A DNA stretch of 41,784 bases from a virus, in IMG/VR virus record IMGVR_UViG_3300006077_000009, positions 1-41,784 of that record, one strand, 5' to 3'. The translations under genes and the position numbers were made by a program. Numbering within the stretch: the first letter of the stretch is position 1; the number at the start of each line of letters is the position of its first letter. Below the pieces are notes generated by a model. It worked only from the letters and a program-made list of their open reading frames with translations. It ran no database searches and was not told the origin of the DNA. Shown piece by piece: positions 25,735-36,073 of the stretch.

Positions 25735-28008
25735 ATGAAGTTTAATGATTATCAAAGCGATTTAGAGGGGCTCCGAGAGGATGCCCCTAAGTTGTATAAG
25801 GCCATTAAGGAATCATTAGATACTATACCATTCATAAGATGGATAGCATCTGATGCATCTGTTAGGGGTTATGCAAAAGATCGTGAGAAGAAAGACGGAA
25901 AGATTATAGTGGATGTTACAAAGCCACATATTCTAGAAGACATGGACTTTTTCAGGGAGAGAGCAATTTTCTTTGAGAAACACGGACGGTATACGGATCT
26001 ATTCCCTTCTAAGAATCCTTTTAGCGAATACGCGAAGTTCTGGAAGGAAGAGAAACGACGATTTAAGCACGGCCTGGTAAGACCCTCTGATGGAGAGTGG
26101 ATACCCGGCTATTTGTATTTCTACTGGAACTACTCGCCTATATGGCAGGTAAAGATATCCAGCGGTAAAGATAGTAATGGTAGGCAGAAAGGAGAAAGGG
26201 TAAGAACATTCCCTAAACCATATTTAGGTGATTACCTATTCTTCCACTATTTTGACCAAGCACGAGAGGCAGGTAAGCATACCAAGATGTTAAAGTCTAG
26301 GGGTATTGGTATGTCGTTTAAGGCCGGCGCACTGGGACCATGTAATATGATTATATACCCCGGAGCTGGTAACCCTAACTTCTACCTGGCATCTGATAAA
26401 GGATTCTTATCTGGTGATAAAGGGGTGTTTGGAAAGGTAGTAGAAGTACTTGACTGGTTATCAGAGCATACACCATTTCCAAGGGTTAGACTAGTAAATA
26501 GTTTAAGGTCCATGGAAATACAATTAGGTTATCAAGATTCAGATGGAGTACGTAAAGGAGCACTGAGTTCAGTGTTTGGTATATCACTGAAAGACAATCC
26601 TGACAAGGCCAGGGGTATTCGAGGGCCTATGATCTTTTATGAAGAAGACGGTCTATTCCCACACCTCGAGAAAGCATGGAACATTAACCGGCCAGGTATG
26701 GAAGCCGGTACAGTAGCTACCGGTATGATGTTTGCCGGAGGTACCGGTGGTACTGAAGGTGCTAGTTTTGAGGGATCTAAAAAACTATTCTATAGCCCGG
26801 CGGCATATAACATTTATGGCGTAAAGGATTACTATAATAAAAATGCACAAGGACTATCTGAGTGTGGCTTTTTCTGGGGTGCATATATGAACAGGGAAAA
26901 CTGTACAGCACCCGGGGGAGAGCCTGATGTTATTAAGGCACTTATAGAAATACACTCTGAACGTATTACAATTATTAGTGCATCTAATGACCCGGCGGCA
27001 ATCACACAGAAGAAGGCGGAGCACCCACTAACCCCTGATGAGGCCATTATGCGTACAGGAGGTAGTATATTCCCGGTTGCGGATATATCCGAATACCTTA
27101 CGGAGATTATTGCCAACAAGACTAAATTCTTATCATCACACTATGTTGGTAAGTTAGTATTTGATTCATACAACTCAGTTAAGTGGTTACCGGACCCTGA
27201 GGCATACCCAATACGAAGCCTCGATACTACTAACATTTCAAGGGCCGGCGCTGTTGAGATTTTTGAGATGCCTAAATATGTGAGTCCCAATAAGATACAA
27301 CCGGGTAGATACATAGCCGGGATTGACCCGATAGATCAGGACTCAGGAGAGTCTCTTTTCTGTATCGTTGTAATGGACACATTTGTTGATAGAATTGTTG
27401 CCCAGTACATAGGAAGGTTACCAAGGGCTGAGCAAAGTTATGACGAAGCACTTAAACTGTTAATCTTCTACAATGCGAAGGCTAACTACGAGAACAACCT
27501 TAAAGGACTATTCAGTTACTTCAAGACTAAGAATGCCTTACACTACTTAGCAGATACTCCGGAGATATTAAAAGACATGGAGCTTATGAAACCGTCTAGT
27601 AATCTAGCAAAGGGTACTAGAGCTACTGCGCCTATTAATGCGTGGGGGAGACAATTACAAGTATCATGGTTATTGTCACCCAATGGGGTTATAGAGAATG
27701 AAGATGGTGAAGAACAAACTATACTCAACCTTCATAAGGTACGTAGTTTACGATACTTAGAGGAAGCACAAGTATGGAACGCAGATGGTAACTACGATAT
27801 GGTGTCAGCCATGGGAATGCTATTTATTTACCGGGAAGAGAAACTTAGGCAGATTACTGCCCTTAAAGAGGAAGAAGAGGAGATAACCGATGAATGGGGG
27901 TCAAGTGACTTCTTTGGGACATCCACTCATAATCAGCGAGTTAACAAAATTGAGAAGAGATTTAAGCGTGTTGCTGAAAAACGCAGAGAAGCCGTTAAGG
28001 CTATTTAA
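25735..28008 (+). CDS. terL: Large terminase subunit
   Basis: DNA-packaging motor, 757 residues from the ATG at 25735 (a TTG three bases earlier is rejected). Walker A-like MLKSRGIGMSF near residue 185, Walker B with catalytic acid MIFYEED near 300, then a C-terminal RNase H-like nuclease domain opening with AGIDPIDQDSGESLF (first Asp) near 525 and further acidic sites. It precedes the portal gene as in most tailed phages. The C-terminus is Lys/Arg rich. Confidence 0.9.
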   Translation: MKFNDYQSDLEGLREDAPKLYKAIKESLDTIPFIRWIASDASVRGYAKDREKKDGKIIVDVTKPHILEDMDFFRERAIFFEKHGRYTDLFPSKNPFSEYAKFWKEEKRRFKHGLVRPSDGEWIPGYLYFYWNYSPIWQVKISSGKDSNGRQKGERVRTFPKPYLGDYLFFHYFDQAREAGKHTKMLKSRGIGMSFKAGALGPCNMIIYPGAGNPNFYLASDKGFLSGDKGVFGKVVEVLDWLSEHTPFPRVRLVNSLRSMEIQLGYQDSDGVRKGALSSVFGISLKDNPDKARGIRGPMIFYEEDGLFPHLEKAWNINRPGMEAGTVATGMMFAGGTGGTEGASFEGSKKLFYSPAAYNIYGVKDYYNKNAQGLSECGFFWGAYMNRENCTAPGGEPDVIKALIEIHSERITIISASNDPAAITQKKAEHPLTPDEAIMRTGGSIFPVADISEYLTEIIANKTKFLSSHYVGKLVFDSYNSVKWLPDPEAYPIRSLDTTNISRAGAVEIFEMPKYVSPNKIQPGRYIAGIDPIDQDSGESLFCIVVMDTFVDRIVAQYIGRLPRAEQSYDEALKLLIFYNAKANYENNLKGLFSYFKTKNALHYLADTPEILKDMELMKPSSNLAKGTRATAPINAWGRQLQVSWLLSPNGVIENEDGEEQTILNLHKVRSLRYLEEAQVWNADGNYDMVSAMGMLFIYREEKLRQITALKEEEEEITDEWGSSDFFGTSTHNQRVNKIEKRFKRVAEKRREAVKAI

Positions 28009-28074
28009 TGCTGGAAAGCACTTAGTATTATTAAACATGCTTTCACTATATTATAAAATAACGCAAATAGCTAT

Positions 28075-30468
28075 ATGAATAAACTAATTAACAGAGGACA
28101 GCCACGTCAAAGATTGGCCTACAAGAGTAAGACCAAACAATGGCGAAAGGATAATATTGATCAGGCAGAGCGAATGTCTTTCTATCATAACCCTGGCGTA
28201 AGGCAGGATATCAATAACAGAATACGTAATTCTTTATTGTATTCCGGAATACCTTCGCCGGCAGATATGAAGATTGCACTTAACCCTAATGAGGTTGATG
28301 CATCTTACATTCCGGAGAAAGTACCTCACCACCCCATCATGACTCCAAAGATTGATGTACTATTAGGTGAGGAGATAAACAGAAACTTTGATTTCTCATT
28401 TGCAGTAATATCGCCAGATGCGATATCCTCTAAGGAAGAAGAAAAGCGTAAAGTAGTTGAAGAGGCTCTTGCTGAACTTGTACAAAACAATGCTGACCCT
28501 AAGGAAGTAGAGGAGAGCATGGGCAAGTTACAGAAGTACCTAAAATACACATGGCAGGATTCCAGGGAGAGAATGGTAAACCTAATGATGAACTATTACT
28601 ACGAGTATGAAGAATTCGACAGTAAGTTCAATCAAGGGTTTAAAGACGTTCTTTTACATGGTGAAGAAATTTATTCTTGCGAGGTAGTTGGTGGAGAACC
28701 TAAGCTCGAAGTATTAAATGGGTTAAAGGTACGTACACTACGCGGTAGTAGATCTTCAAAAATAGAAGACTCTGACATGATCATTATAGAAGATCACTGG
28801 AGTCCCGGAAAGATTATTGATCATTTCTACGAAGATCTTAAACCAAAGGATATTGATTACATTACCGGTTATACATCAGCAACAGAAGGAAACACTAATT
28901 ATTCTGATGATTATAATAACCCCCTATTGTTTGACAATGGTACCGGAGATATAGAATCAATATTTGACTCTTACCAAGCAATTGCCTCAATTAACGGGCA
29001 TGAGTTTACATCTAACTATACAGATGATGGTGGGAACATTAGAGTACTTAAGCTACTGTGGAAATCACAGAAAGCAGTTTACAAGGTAAAGTACTATGAT
29101 GAGGTAGGAGAAGAGCAGTCAAGAATTGAAAGTGAAGAATATATTCCTAAGAAAGAGGAAGGAGAAGAGGTTACAAAACTATGGGTTAATGAGTGGTGGG
29201 AAGCTACCAAGATTGGTAAAGATTTGTATTTACAAATGAGACCAAGACAGATCCAATATGTTAATTTGAGTAATCCTTCTAAATGTTACCCAGGTATTGT
29301 AGGAGAAGTATACAATACTAATCAAGGTAGAGCAATTAGTCTTGTTGACAAGATGAAAGACTACCAGTATCTTTATGATGCTATCTGGGCCAGACTAAAC
29401 AAAGCTATTGCCAAGAACTTAGGTAAGATATTATTACTTGACATTGCAGTAGTTCCAAAAGGATGGGAACCAGAGAAATGGTTAGAGCAAGCTACTAACT
29501 TAGGATTAGGTGTAGTAGATGGCTTTAAAGAAGGTAACAGAGGAGTAGCTCAAGGTAAATTAGCCGGTAACTTAAATGGAGCCACTAACACCCGGGCAAT
29601 AGACCTCGAGACGGGTAACTATATACAACAACATATAAGTTTACTTGAATTCATCAAGGCTGAGATGGGCGAAATAGCCGGTATCTCAAGACAAAGAGAA
29701 GGTCAAGTAGCCAACAGAGAATCAGTTGGTGGAGTGGAAAGATCAGTAACACAGAGCTCACACATTACAGAGTGGTGGTTCTACAAACATGATCAGGTTA
29801 AGAAGAGAGTACTTAGTACCTTTTTAGAAACCGCAAAATACGCACTAAAGAATACAAACAAGAAGATTAATTACATTGCTGATGACCTTACTAAGAAAGT
29901 ATTGGATATCGATGGTGATCTGATAAACGAGAGTGAATACGGTTTATTAGCCACAGACTCTCACAAAGTTCTTAAACAGCGACAAGCAGCTGAGCAAATG
30001 GCACAGGCGTTTATGCAAAACGGAGGTAGATTCTCAACTGTACTTGATATCTATAACAGCCCGTCAATGGCTGACATGAGAAACAAGATAGAGCAGTCAG
30101 AGGAAGAACAAGCAGCTAGAGAAGCAGAAGCTGGTAAACGAGCAGAAGAGCTGCAAAAAGCTGAGATGGCTCAGAAGGAGAAAGAGAGACAAGAAGAAAA
30201 CGATCATAAGAATAAAGATAGAGCGCTTAAGAAATACGAGATTGATGTTAAGATGTTATTAGAGAATGACAAATTAGATCAGGCCGGAGAAGCGTCAAGA
30301 AATAAATCACTGGATGAACGTAAGCTTAATTTAGATTACAAGAAACAAGCTGATGATTTATTAGTCAAAATGAAAGAGCTGGAACAAGACTGGAAAAAGG
30401 CTCAACTAGAAAATAAGACAAAGAAGGAGATTGCCAGTAAGAAACCTTCTACAACAACTAAAAAATAA
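28075..30468 (+). CDS. Portal protein
   Basis: 797 residues, expected to form the dodecameric portal. Evidence: position between terminase and scaffold/capsid genes, size, and a middle domain with HHPIMTPKIDVLLGEEINR (about residue 85) and DHWSPGKIIDHFYEDLKP (about 240) resembling portals of crAss-like phages, ending in a 100-residue charged helical region (AREAEAGKRAEELQKAEMA) typical of portal C-terminal barrels. No signature motif exists for portals, so context carries weight. Confidence 0.85.
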   Translation: MNKLINRGQPRQRLAYKSKTKQWRKDNIDQAERMSFYHNPGVRQDINNRIRNSLLYSGIPSPADMKIALNPNEVDASYIPEKVPHHPIMTPKIDVLLGEEINRNFDFSFAVISPDAISSKEEEKRKVVEEALAELVQNNADPKEVEESMGKLQKYLKYTWQDSRERMVNLMMNYYYEYEEFDSKFNQGFKDVLLHGEEIYSCEVVGGEPKLEVLNGLKVRTLRGSRSSKIEDSDMIIIEDHWSPGKIIDHFYEDLKPKDIDYITGYTSATEGNTNYSDDYNNPLLFDNGTGDIESIFDSYQAIASINGHEFTSNYTDDGGNIRVLKLLWKSQKAVYKVKYYDEVGEEQSRIESEEYIPKKEEGEEVTKLWVNEWWEATKIGKDLYLQMRPRQIQYVNLSNPSKCYPGIVGEVYNTNQGRAISLVDKMKDYQYLYDAIWARLNKAIAKNLGKILLLDIAVVPKGWEPEKWLEQATNLGLGVVDGFKEGNRGVAQGKLAGNLNGATNTRAIDLETGNYIQQHISLLEFIKAEMGEIAGISRQREGQVANRESVGGVERSVTQSSHITEWWFYKHDQVKKRVLSTFLETAKYALKNTNKKINYIADDLTKKVLDIDGDLINESEYGLLATDSHKVLKQRQAAEQMAQAFMQNGGRFSTVLDIYNSPSMADMRNKIEQSEEEQAAREAEAGKRAEELQKAEMAQKEKERQEENDHKNKDRALKKYEIDVKMLLENDKLDQAGEASRNKSLDERKLNLDYKKQADDLLVKMKELEQDWKKAQLENKTKKEIASKKPSTTTKK

Positions 30469-30471
30469 GAT

Positions 30472-31629
30472 ATGCAAGGATTGGGAGAGGAAGGCATAGA
30501 TCTGAGTTTTGAAGACTTAGACTTTGTTGAAGATGCAACACAAACAGAAGAAGAATCAGGGGAAAACCCTAACGAACAAACAGAAGACCATACAGCCGCT
30601 GAAGAAAACGAGGCTGCTGGACAAGAGGCAACTTCTGAAGAAACCTCGGAAGAGGCTGAAGATAATAGTAACGAGACCACTGAGGGAGCAACCCCAGAAA
30701 CGGTAGGTGGTGAATCTGCAGAAGGAGAAGGTGAGCAGACCTCTCCCCAGCTATACCACTCGCTAGCTACCACTTTAAAAGAAAAAGGGGTACTAACTTC
30801 TGCAGATGATTCGTTATTAAAAGATGTTAAGAGCATTGATGAGTTTGTAGATCTCATGAAAAAGGAGATCAAAGCTCAAGAGTACAATGATCTTACAGAC
30901 ACACAGAAAGAAGTTCTTACCGGTATTAGAGAAGGAGCTACTGTAACTACAGTAGAGAAGTTTAAGTCAGCAATGACTAAGCTTGATAAGATTGATGATG
31001 ATCTTATCGAGGCTAATGAGAAAGTAAGACAAGACCTGATTTATCAGGACTTCTTATCAAGAGGGTTTACCCCTGAAAAAGCGGCTGAGCAAGTCGATCG
31101 TGCTGTAAAGCTAGGAGTTGACCTAAAAGATGCAAAAGACGCTTATTCGTCTCTACGCACTGCTGTAAAGGAGAGATATGAGACAGCTAAAGCTGCTGAT
31201 ATTGCCAAATCTACAGAAGAGGCAGAGAAGGTTGAGAGGAGAAAGGAAAACTTGAAAGAGTTGATACTTAAAAAAGAGGAAGTGATTGAAGGATTCAAAG
31301 TTCCGGAGACAACAAGGAAAGAAGTTTACGAAGAAATGATGAAACAAGTTTCTATTAATCCGAAGACTAAGACACCTGAAAATTCCTTGATGAAATACCA
31401 AAGAGAAAATCCTGAGGAGTTCTCCCACAAACTTTATTATTTGTGGAAACTTAGTAATGGTTTTAAAGACTTAAAGTACTTTGGAGGTAAGACAAAAACC
31501 TCAAGTGTTAAAGATTTAGAACGTGCTATTAAGAATTCCACTCATATCCAAGGTGGTGGAGATCCATCTTACAGTGATGACATTAACACAGGATTATTAG
31601 ATGTCGAAGACATCGTGCTTCCTGACTAG
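30472..31629 (+). CDS. Acidic scaffold-like protein (385 aa)
   Basis: Residues about 10-95 are a highly acidic Glu/Asn/Thr-rich disordered stretch, then a helical body with coiled-coil character (KVRQDLIYQDFLSRG; EAEKVERRKENLKELILKKEE). It lies between portal and capsid genes, where internal scaffold proteins are usually encoded. Stop TAG is followed at once by TAA. Scaffold role is by position and composition. Confidence 0.7.
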   Translation: MQGLGEEGIDLSFEDLDFVEDATQTEEESGENPNEQTEDHTAAEENEAAGQEATSEETSEEAEDNSNETTEGATPETVGGESAEGEGEQTSPQLYHSLATTLKEKGVLTSADDSLLKDVKSIDEFVDLMKKEIKAQEYNDLTDTQKEVLTGIREGATVTTVEKFKSAMTKLDKIDDDLIEANEKVRQDLIYQDFLSRGFTPEKAAEQVDRAVKLGVDLKDAKDAYSSLRTAVKERYETAKAADIAKSTEEAEKVERRKENLKELILKKEEVIEGFKVPETTRKEVYEEMMKQVSINPKTKTPENSLMKYQRENPEEFSHKLYYLWKLSNGFKDLKYFGGKTKTSSVKDLERAIKNSTHIQGGGDPSYSDDINTGLLDVEDIVLPD

Positions 31630-31721
31630 TAAAATGGGAGTTAGTTTGATGATAAAGATGGTACTTGCCTTTGTCATTATTAAAAAAATCAGCAAGTGCA
31701 CGAAACTAAATTATTTATAAG
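31630..31721 (+). promoter_or_regulatory. Structured leader of the capsid gene
   Basis: 92 nt. GTTAGTTT pairs with AAACTAA at the two ends and encloses ATGATAAAG/CTTTGTCAT and ACTTGC/GCAAGT pairings that interleave, a pseudoknot-like fold ending 16 nt before the capsid ATG. Likely sets capsid expression or is an RNA processing site. Confidence 0.45.
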
Positions 31722-33242
31722 ATGAGTATTGCAAAGTATGTAATGACAAAAGGAAAGCACTGGAGCGGGTTAACAACTCGAAACCACTTGGGGGCTATCT
31801 ATCAGACTAAACCTCAAGTAGCATCTAAAATTACAGGTGTTCTTTTACAAAGTGCAGGTTTAAAAAACTTAGACACAGTTCTAAGTCAATTCAAAGTTAA
31901 CTATATCGATGATGAAGGTGACTTCACATGGAAATTAGTAGGAGCTCATGAGCGTAACATTCCGCTTATTAGAGCAGAGCAAGATGGTGTAGCAGTAGAC
32001 CCAGCAGGTACTAGTATCGTTGGTGCCGGAAGACAGGAATTTCAACTGATTTTCCCAGAGAAGTGGTTTACTGATGTACACGTTATTTCAGGTAACAAGC
32101 CTGATTTATACCAATACAGAATCCTAGGTGAGCCTGAGGAAATTGGTGTAAATGAATATGCATATACCGTAGAGGTATGGGGTGGTTCTGACACTCTTCT
32201 TGGTGTGCCTGCAGCTGAATTCTCTCCAAATGAGAAGTTCAGTATTGAAGGAGCTCCAGTAGAAAGAACTATGTCTATCAAGGGTGCTGATATTAACTTC
32301 AGTTCTCCATTCGTGTTACAAAACACTGTATCTCAATTAAGAGTTGAGCATACAATGCCTGGTAACATGATTAACTTCAAAGCTAACAACAACGACGTTT
32401 TCTTCGCTAAGATTGAAACAGTTGACAAGAACGGTAAGAAACACGTTTCTAACGTTTGGCAGCAAGAAGTTATGTGGAGATTCGAACAACACATTTCAAG
32501 ACTGAAAGCTTACACAACTATGTTTGGTAAGTCTAACAGATCTGAGGATGGTGAGTTCTTAAACACTGGTAAATCAGGATTCAAGATTGAGGCCGGTTCA
32601 GGTATCCGTGAGCAAATGGATGTAAGTAATGTTGTTCTTTATAACACATTCAGTCTATCAGTTCTTGAAGATATGCTGCATAACCTTTCAGAAGGTAAAC
32701 TTGATTTCTCTGACCGTAAGTTTGTACTGCGTACAGGAGAAAGAGGAGCAGCTCAATTCTCAAGAGCAGTTGATTCAGACGGTACTGCATGGAACAAGAT
32801 CAATGCACAAAACCCTGCAACAGTTAGAACAACTTCTAGTAAGTTACACTCTAACTCACTTAAAGGTGGTTACCAGTTTACTGAGTACGAATTTGCTAAT
32901 AGCATCCACGTGATGGTAGAAGTAGATCCAATGTACGATGATAAAGTACGTAACAAAATCAAACACCCACTCGGTGGAGTAGCGGAATCTTACCGTTATG
33001 ACATCCTGTTTATGGGATCACAGGAAGAACCTAATATCCAAAAAATTGCTGTAAAAGGTATGGAGGATATCAGAGACTACCAAGCTGGTTTCAGAAACCC
33101 ATTCACCGGTCAAGTAGGTGGTGGTAACATGGGTAGAATGGAAGATAGTGCAACACTTACAGGATACTGTATGTTAGGAGCGATGGTAAAAGATCCTTCT
33201 AGAACAGCATCTTTAGTGCCAACTATTCTGTACCAATACTAA
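31722..33242 (+). CDS. Major capsid protein
   Basis: 506 residues, HK97-fold expected. Evidence: place after scaffold-like gene, size, strong codon bias toward frequent codons, own structured leader and own terminator, all signs of the most abundant late protein. The body is beta-rich with a long middle helix region (KLDFSDRKFVLRTGERG near 335). No diagnostic short motif exists; identity is by context and expression signs. Confidence 0.8.
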   Translation: MSIAKYVMTKGKHWSGLTTRNHLGAIYQTKPQVASKITGVLLQSAGLKNLDTVLSQFKVNYIDDEGDFTWKLVGAHERNIPLIRAEQDGVAVDPAGTSIVGAGRQEFQLIFPEKWFTDVHVISGNKPDLYQYRILGEPEEIGVNEYAYTVEVWGGSDTLLGVPAAEFSPNEKFSIEGAPVERTMSIKGADINFSSPFVLQNTVSQLRVEHTMPGNMINFKANNNDVFFAKIETVDKNGKKHVSNVWQQEVMWRFEQHISRLKAYTTMFGKSNRSEDGEFLNTGKSGFKIEAGSGIREQMDVSNVVLYNTFSLSVLEDMLHNLSEGKLDFSDRKFVLRTGERGAAQFSRAVDSDGTAWNKINAQNPATVRTTSSKLHSNSLKGGYQFTEYEFANSIHVMVEVDPMYDDKVRNKIKHPLGGVAESYRYDILFMGSQEEPNIQKIAVKGMEDIRDYQAGFRNPFTGQVGGGNMGRMEDSATLTGYCMLGAMVKDPSRTASLVPTILYQY

Positions 33243-33250
33243 AATTACCG

Positions 33251-33287
33251 GAAGGGGGTACTATAATAGTAACCCCCTTTCATTTTA
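33251..33287 (+). terminator. Terminator after the capsid gene
   Basis: AAGGGGGTACT pairs with AGTAACCCCCTT (one bulge) around ATAAT, followed by TCATTTT. Sets the capsid gene off from downstream genes. Confidence 0.7.
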
Positions 33288-33306
33288 ACAATTTAAACAC
33301 ATCAAA

Positions 33307-34173
33307 ATGGGAGAGACAAAAAAAGGTGGTTTTAAACTACCAGGTGGTAAAGTAACCATCAAGTTCATAAAAAGAAAAAAAGGAATTGCTGCTAATGTAA
33401 AAGATAATCACATTATTGCAGGAGGTATGTTAGAAGGAGCATATCGTAAATTCCCAGTACCAATGCTTAGAAGTGGAGGACTGAAGAATATCCTTACCAA
33501 AGCAGAAAAAGAATATTTCGAGGCTAACGAATATGACGGACAGAATTTATCAGTATATGGTGACTTTTGGAATGATTTTTACGTGACCCTTGAAAAACTA
33601 GATACAACTCTTGATCTTTCAAACGCAGATGATTATATACGATACAAGTTGTTACTTGGATGGGATCAAATCATTGCACCTAGTTTGAAGGTATACAAAG
33701 AGAGACCCACAGCAGCATACCAGTTTTACCTGGAAAGAGAAGGTGAGGAAGAATCATTCACAGCTAAGACTCTTAATGAGACTAAACAAGCTTGGAAGAA
33801 CTTCGATAAGATCGAGGATAATAAAGAGATTCTTGCTGCAGTTATTTTCTTAATGACCGGAAAAGTTGCATCATCAAATGCAAAACTACATTACCTGAAT
33901 GGTGAGGTAGAAAAACTAGTAGATAAGAGAGCTGCTAAATTCAATGCTTTACTTGCAGATCCACAATTTGAGACTAAGGTTTTAATTGCGAATGCAGAGA
34001 GAGCAGGAATTATCAAGAAGGTAAAAGGAGCATATGAGACTATGGATGGTCTGCCACTTACAGAGAAAGGCCAGCCAGCTACAGTACAAAATGTTGTTAA
34101 CTTCTTAAACGACCCATTAAATAATGAAGTTAAAGAGCTGATATTATCTAGGGTTGAGAATATCAAAGAGTAA
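33307..34173 (+). CDS. Hypothetical virion-associated protein (288 aa)
   Basis: 288 residues, basic N-terminus (KLPGGKVTIKFIKRKKG) then mixed alpha/beta. It lies between capsid and connector genes, where crAss-like phages encode further head or auxiliary capsid proteins. Followed by a CCAGAGCA/TGCTCTGG hairpin at 34186-34213. No recognised domain. Confidence 0.65.
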   Translation: MGETKKGGFKLPGGKVTIKFIKRKKGIAANVKDNHIIAGGMLEGAYRKFPVPMLRSGGLKNILTKAEKEYFEANEYDGQNLSVYGDFWNDFYVTLEKLDTTLDLSNADDYIRYKLLLGWDQIIAPSLKVYKERPTAAYQFYLEREGEEESFTAKTLNETKQAWKNFDKIEDNKEILAAVIFLMTGKVASSNAKLHYLNGEVEKLVDKRAAKFNALLADPQFETKVLIANAERAGIIKKVKGAYETMDGLPLTEKGQPATVQNVVNFLNDPLNNEVKELILSRVENIKE

Positions 34174-34185
34174 CATCAATAACAC

Positions 34186-34213
34186 CAGAGCAGGTCGAAA
34201 GGCTTGCTCTGGA
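34186..34213 (+). terminator. Hairpin, weak terminator or processing site
   Basis: Perfect 8-bp stem CCAGAGCA/TGCTCTGG with a 12-nt loop, followed by ATTATAAAAC without a T-run. May be an RNA processing or stabilising element. Confidence 0.45.
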
Positions 34214-34302
34214 TTATAAAACAAAACTCTGAGTATATAAACTTATTTGTTGAATAAATAAATAAGCCAGTAGGATAATCAATTATATTAAATACAAAAT
34301 TA

Positions 34303-35031
34303 ATGACCACAGCAGAGTTTAGTAATGAGTTTGACATATTATACAATAGTATAGCTTCTAACAGTGCTCCCGGTATAGATGAATACGAGAAATCAGTATT
34401 CCTGACTAAAGCACAACTAGAGATCATAAAAGAGTATAGTGGTCCACTGAATAAATACAAAGACTCTTTTGAAGGGTCTGAAAAGAGAAGAGCTGATTTA
34501 AAAGAGTTGGTAGTAGATTATACAGTAATCCCTGAGGATGCTGTTAATGGTTTAGAACCTTACTCAAAAATAGCAAAACTTCCAAAAGACTTATTTCAAA
34601 TAAAGTTCGAGAAAGGCCTGATTAAAAAGCCAGGTTGCCCGGACTATTCAATTGAAATCGTGCCAATGAAATATGATGAATATGCAGAGGCACAGCGAAA
34701 TCCGTTTCGCAGATTAAACGATAGCAATGGATACAGATTAGATGTCCAATCTTTTAATGATGATAAGATCGTTGAACTGGTAGCAAAGGAACCAATCACA
34801 ACTTACCACATAAGATACATTAAATATCCCACTCCAATTGTTTTAGAAGATCTAGACGGTATTTCACCAACAGAGAGTTTATCCATAGATGGGATAAGCG
34901 CTAAAACAGAGTGTAAGCTCGATAAAGAGATACACCGAGAAATATTAGATAGAGCTGTTGAATTAGCACTTCTGGCATATAAACCAGAGACATTAAGTGC
35001 ACAAGTACAGCTAGATCAAAGAAACAATTAA
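34303..35031 (+). CDS. Head-tail connector/ring protein candidate (242 aa)
   Basis: 242 residues beginning MTTAEFSNEFDILYNSIAS, with YEKSVFLTKAQLEIIKEY near residue 28, a pattern I associate with a conserved connector (ring) protein of crAss-like and other Bacteroidota phages. Rest is beta-rich. Position after capsid genes fits. About 130 nt lie upstream without a gene apart from the hairpin at 34186. Confidence 0.65.
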   Translation: MTTAEFSNEFDILYNSIASNSAPGIDEYEKSVFLTKAQLEIIKEYSGPLNKYKDSFEGSEKRRADLKELVVDYTVIPEDAVNGLEPYSKIAKLPKDLFQIKFEKGLIKKPGCPDYSIEIVPMKYDEYAEAQRNPFRRLNDSNGYRLDVQSFNDDKIVELVAKEPITTYHIRYIKYPTPIVLEDLDGISPTESLSIDGISAKTECKLDKEIHREILDRAVELALLAYKPETLSAQVQLDQRNN

Positions 35032-35049
35032 ACTTTTAAATTTTAAATT

Positions 35050-35994
35050 ATGGGAAATTTTAGTCCAAGAAACGTAAGCCAACTATTAGCTGGTTCTAAC
35101 TCAGTAGCTGCAGTAGCAGATTTAGCAGATGTAGGTGATTACAAAATCATACCAGTTGTAGACCCAGACGCTGTAACAGGTGGATTAGCAAACAAAGGTG
35201 CAAAGATAATCGTAATGGGAGCAACAGGCCCAAAAGTATCTGATTTTATACCAGTTAATGCGAAGTATGTAAGTAGAAATATGGAGCAAGGTATTAACAA
35301 AGCAGTAACTGCTACTTTTGTAGCGCCAACTGACTTTGCAAACAAGACCTTCAGAGTAACTATTGATATGCATGACCACATTGGTTCAATGCTTAATGAT
35401 AGATTCATCTCTGCATATGTAGCTTGTGATGCTGATGGTAACTTCTTAAAAGACGATGGTACTAGCGAAGCAGCTGACCTTGCAAAAGTATTAGCACAGC
35501 TAGAAGCTAACTTAGCTGCCACTCTTAAGCAGAATGGTAATGAGTTTACAGTATCTTCTACAGCTACTACAATCACAGTAACAGAAGTACCTGAGCAGCA
35601 CATTGTTGGTGTTAAAGATGGTATGCACAATCCATGGGAATTGACTGCCGGTTACATCGATTCTGAAACATTAGGTGGTTCTTACAATGCTGTATCAGCT
35701 ACATTAGCAGTTACACCAGGTAAACTAGATGATTTCAAACAACTGTTAAACGTTGAGTGGTTTAACTCAGGATACGACAAAGATCCGTACAGAGAAGCAG
35801 GATTCCCTTACAGCTTTAAAGCTGACAGCAATATTGTTGCTTCAGGAATTCAAGGTGGTGATGTCTACGGTATCTTCCAGTTTTACAAAGACAGAGATGC
35901 TACTAACATCGAGCGTCAGCACAGACAACTAATTGTTGTAGGTGCGAATGCAGTAGATGCCTTAATTGCTGCTCTTACCGCTACAAAAGCGTAA
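35050..35994 (+). CDS. Tail tube-like or abundant structural protein (314 aa)
   Basis: 314 residues, Ala/Val/Thr-rich with frequent-codon use and few charged runs, typical of an abundant structural protein such as a tail-tube or tube-like subunit. Contains a KIIVMGATGPKVSDFIPVNA segment near 55 and beta-sandwich-like patterns. Bounded downstream by a strong terminator. Specific identity not established. Confidence 0.6.
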   Translation: MGNFSPRNVSQLLAGSNSVAAVADLADVGDYKIIPVVDPDAVTGGLANKGAKIIVMGATGPKVSDFIPVNAKYVSRNMEQGINKAVTATFVAPTDFANKTFRVTIDMHDHIGSMLNDRFISAYVACDADGNFLKDDGTSEAADLAKVLAQLEANLAATLKQNGNEFTVSSTATTITVTEVPEQHIVGVKDGMHNPWELTAGYIDSETLGGSYNAVSATLAVTPGKLDDFKQLLNVEWFNSGYDKDPYREAGFPYSFKADSNIVASGIQGGDVYGIFQFYKDRDATNIERQHRQLIVVGANAVDALIAALTATKA

Positions 35995-36023
35995 TAACAC
36001 ATTATTTTATTAATAACCAACGA

Positions 36024-36056
36024 AAGGGTTGAGTCTTCTTGACTCAGCCCTTTTTT
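36024..36056 (+). terminator. Rho-independent terminator
   Basis: AAGGG-TTGAGTC pairs with GACTCAG-CCCTT around TTCTT, then six T. The 472-aa ORF start at 36029 would lie inside it, so the gene start is placed at 36074. Confidence 0.85.
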
Positions 36057-36073
36057 CATACAACAACAATAAT

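Noticed and set aside
28011-28074. Extra gene between terminase and portal
   Set aside because: Only 60 nt remain; the 62-aa frame there mostly overlaps the terminase in another frame.
36029-36073. Upstream start for the 472-aa version of the Ig-like virion gene
   Set aside because: It lies inside a strong Rho-independent terminator; the ATG at 36074 is preferred.
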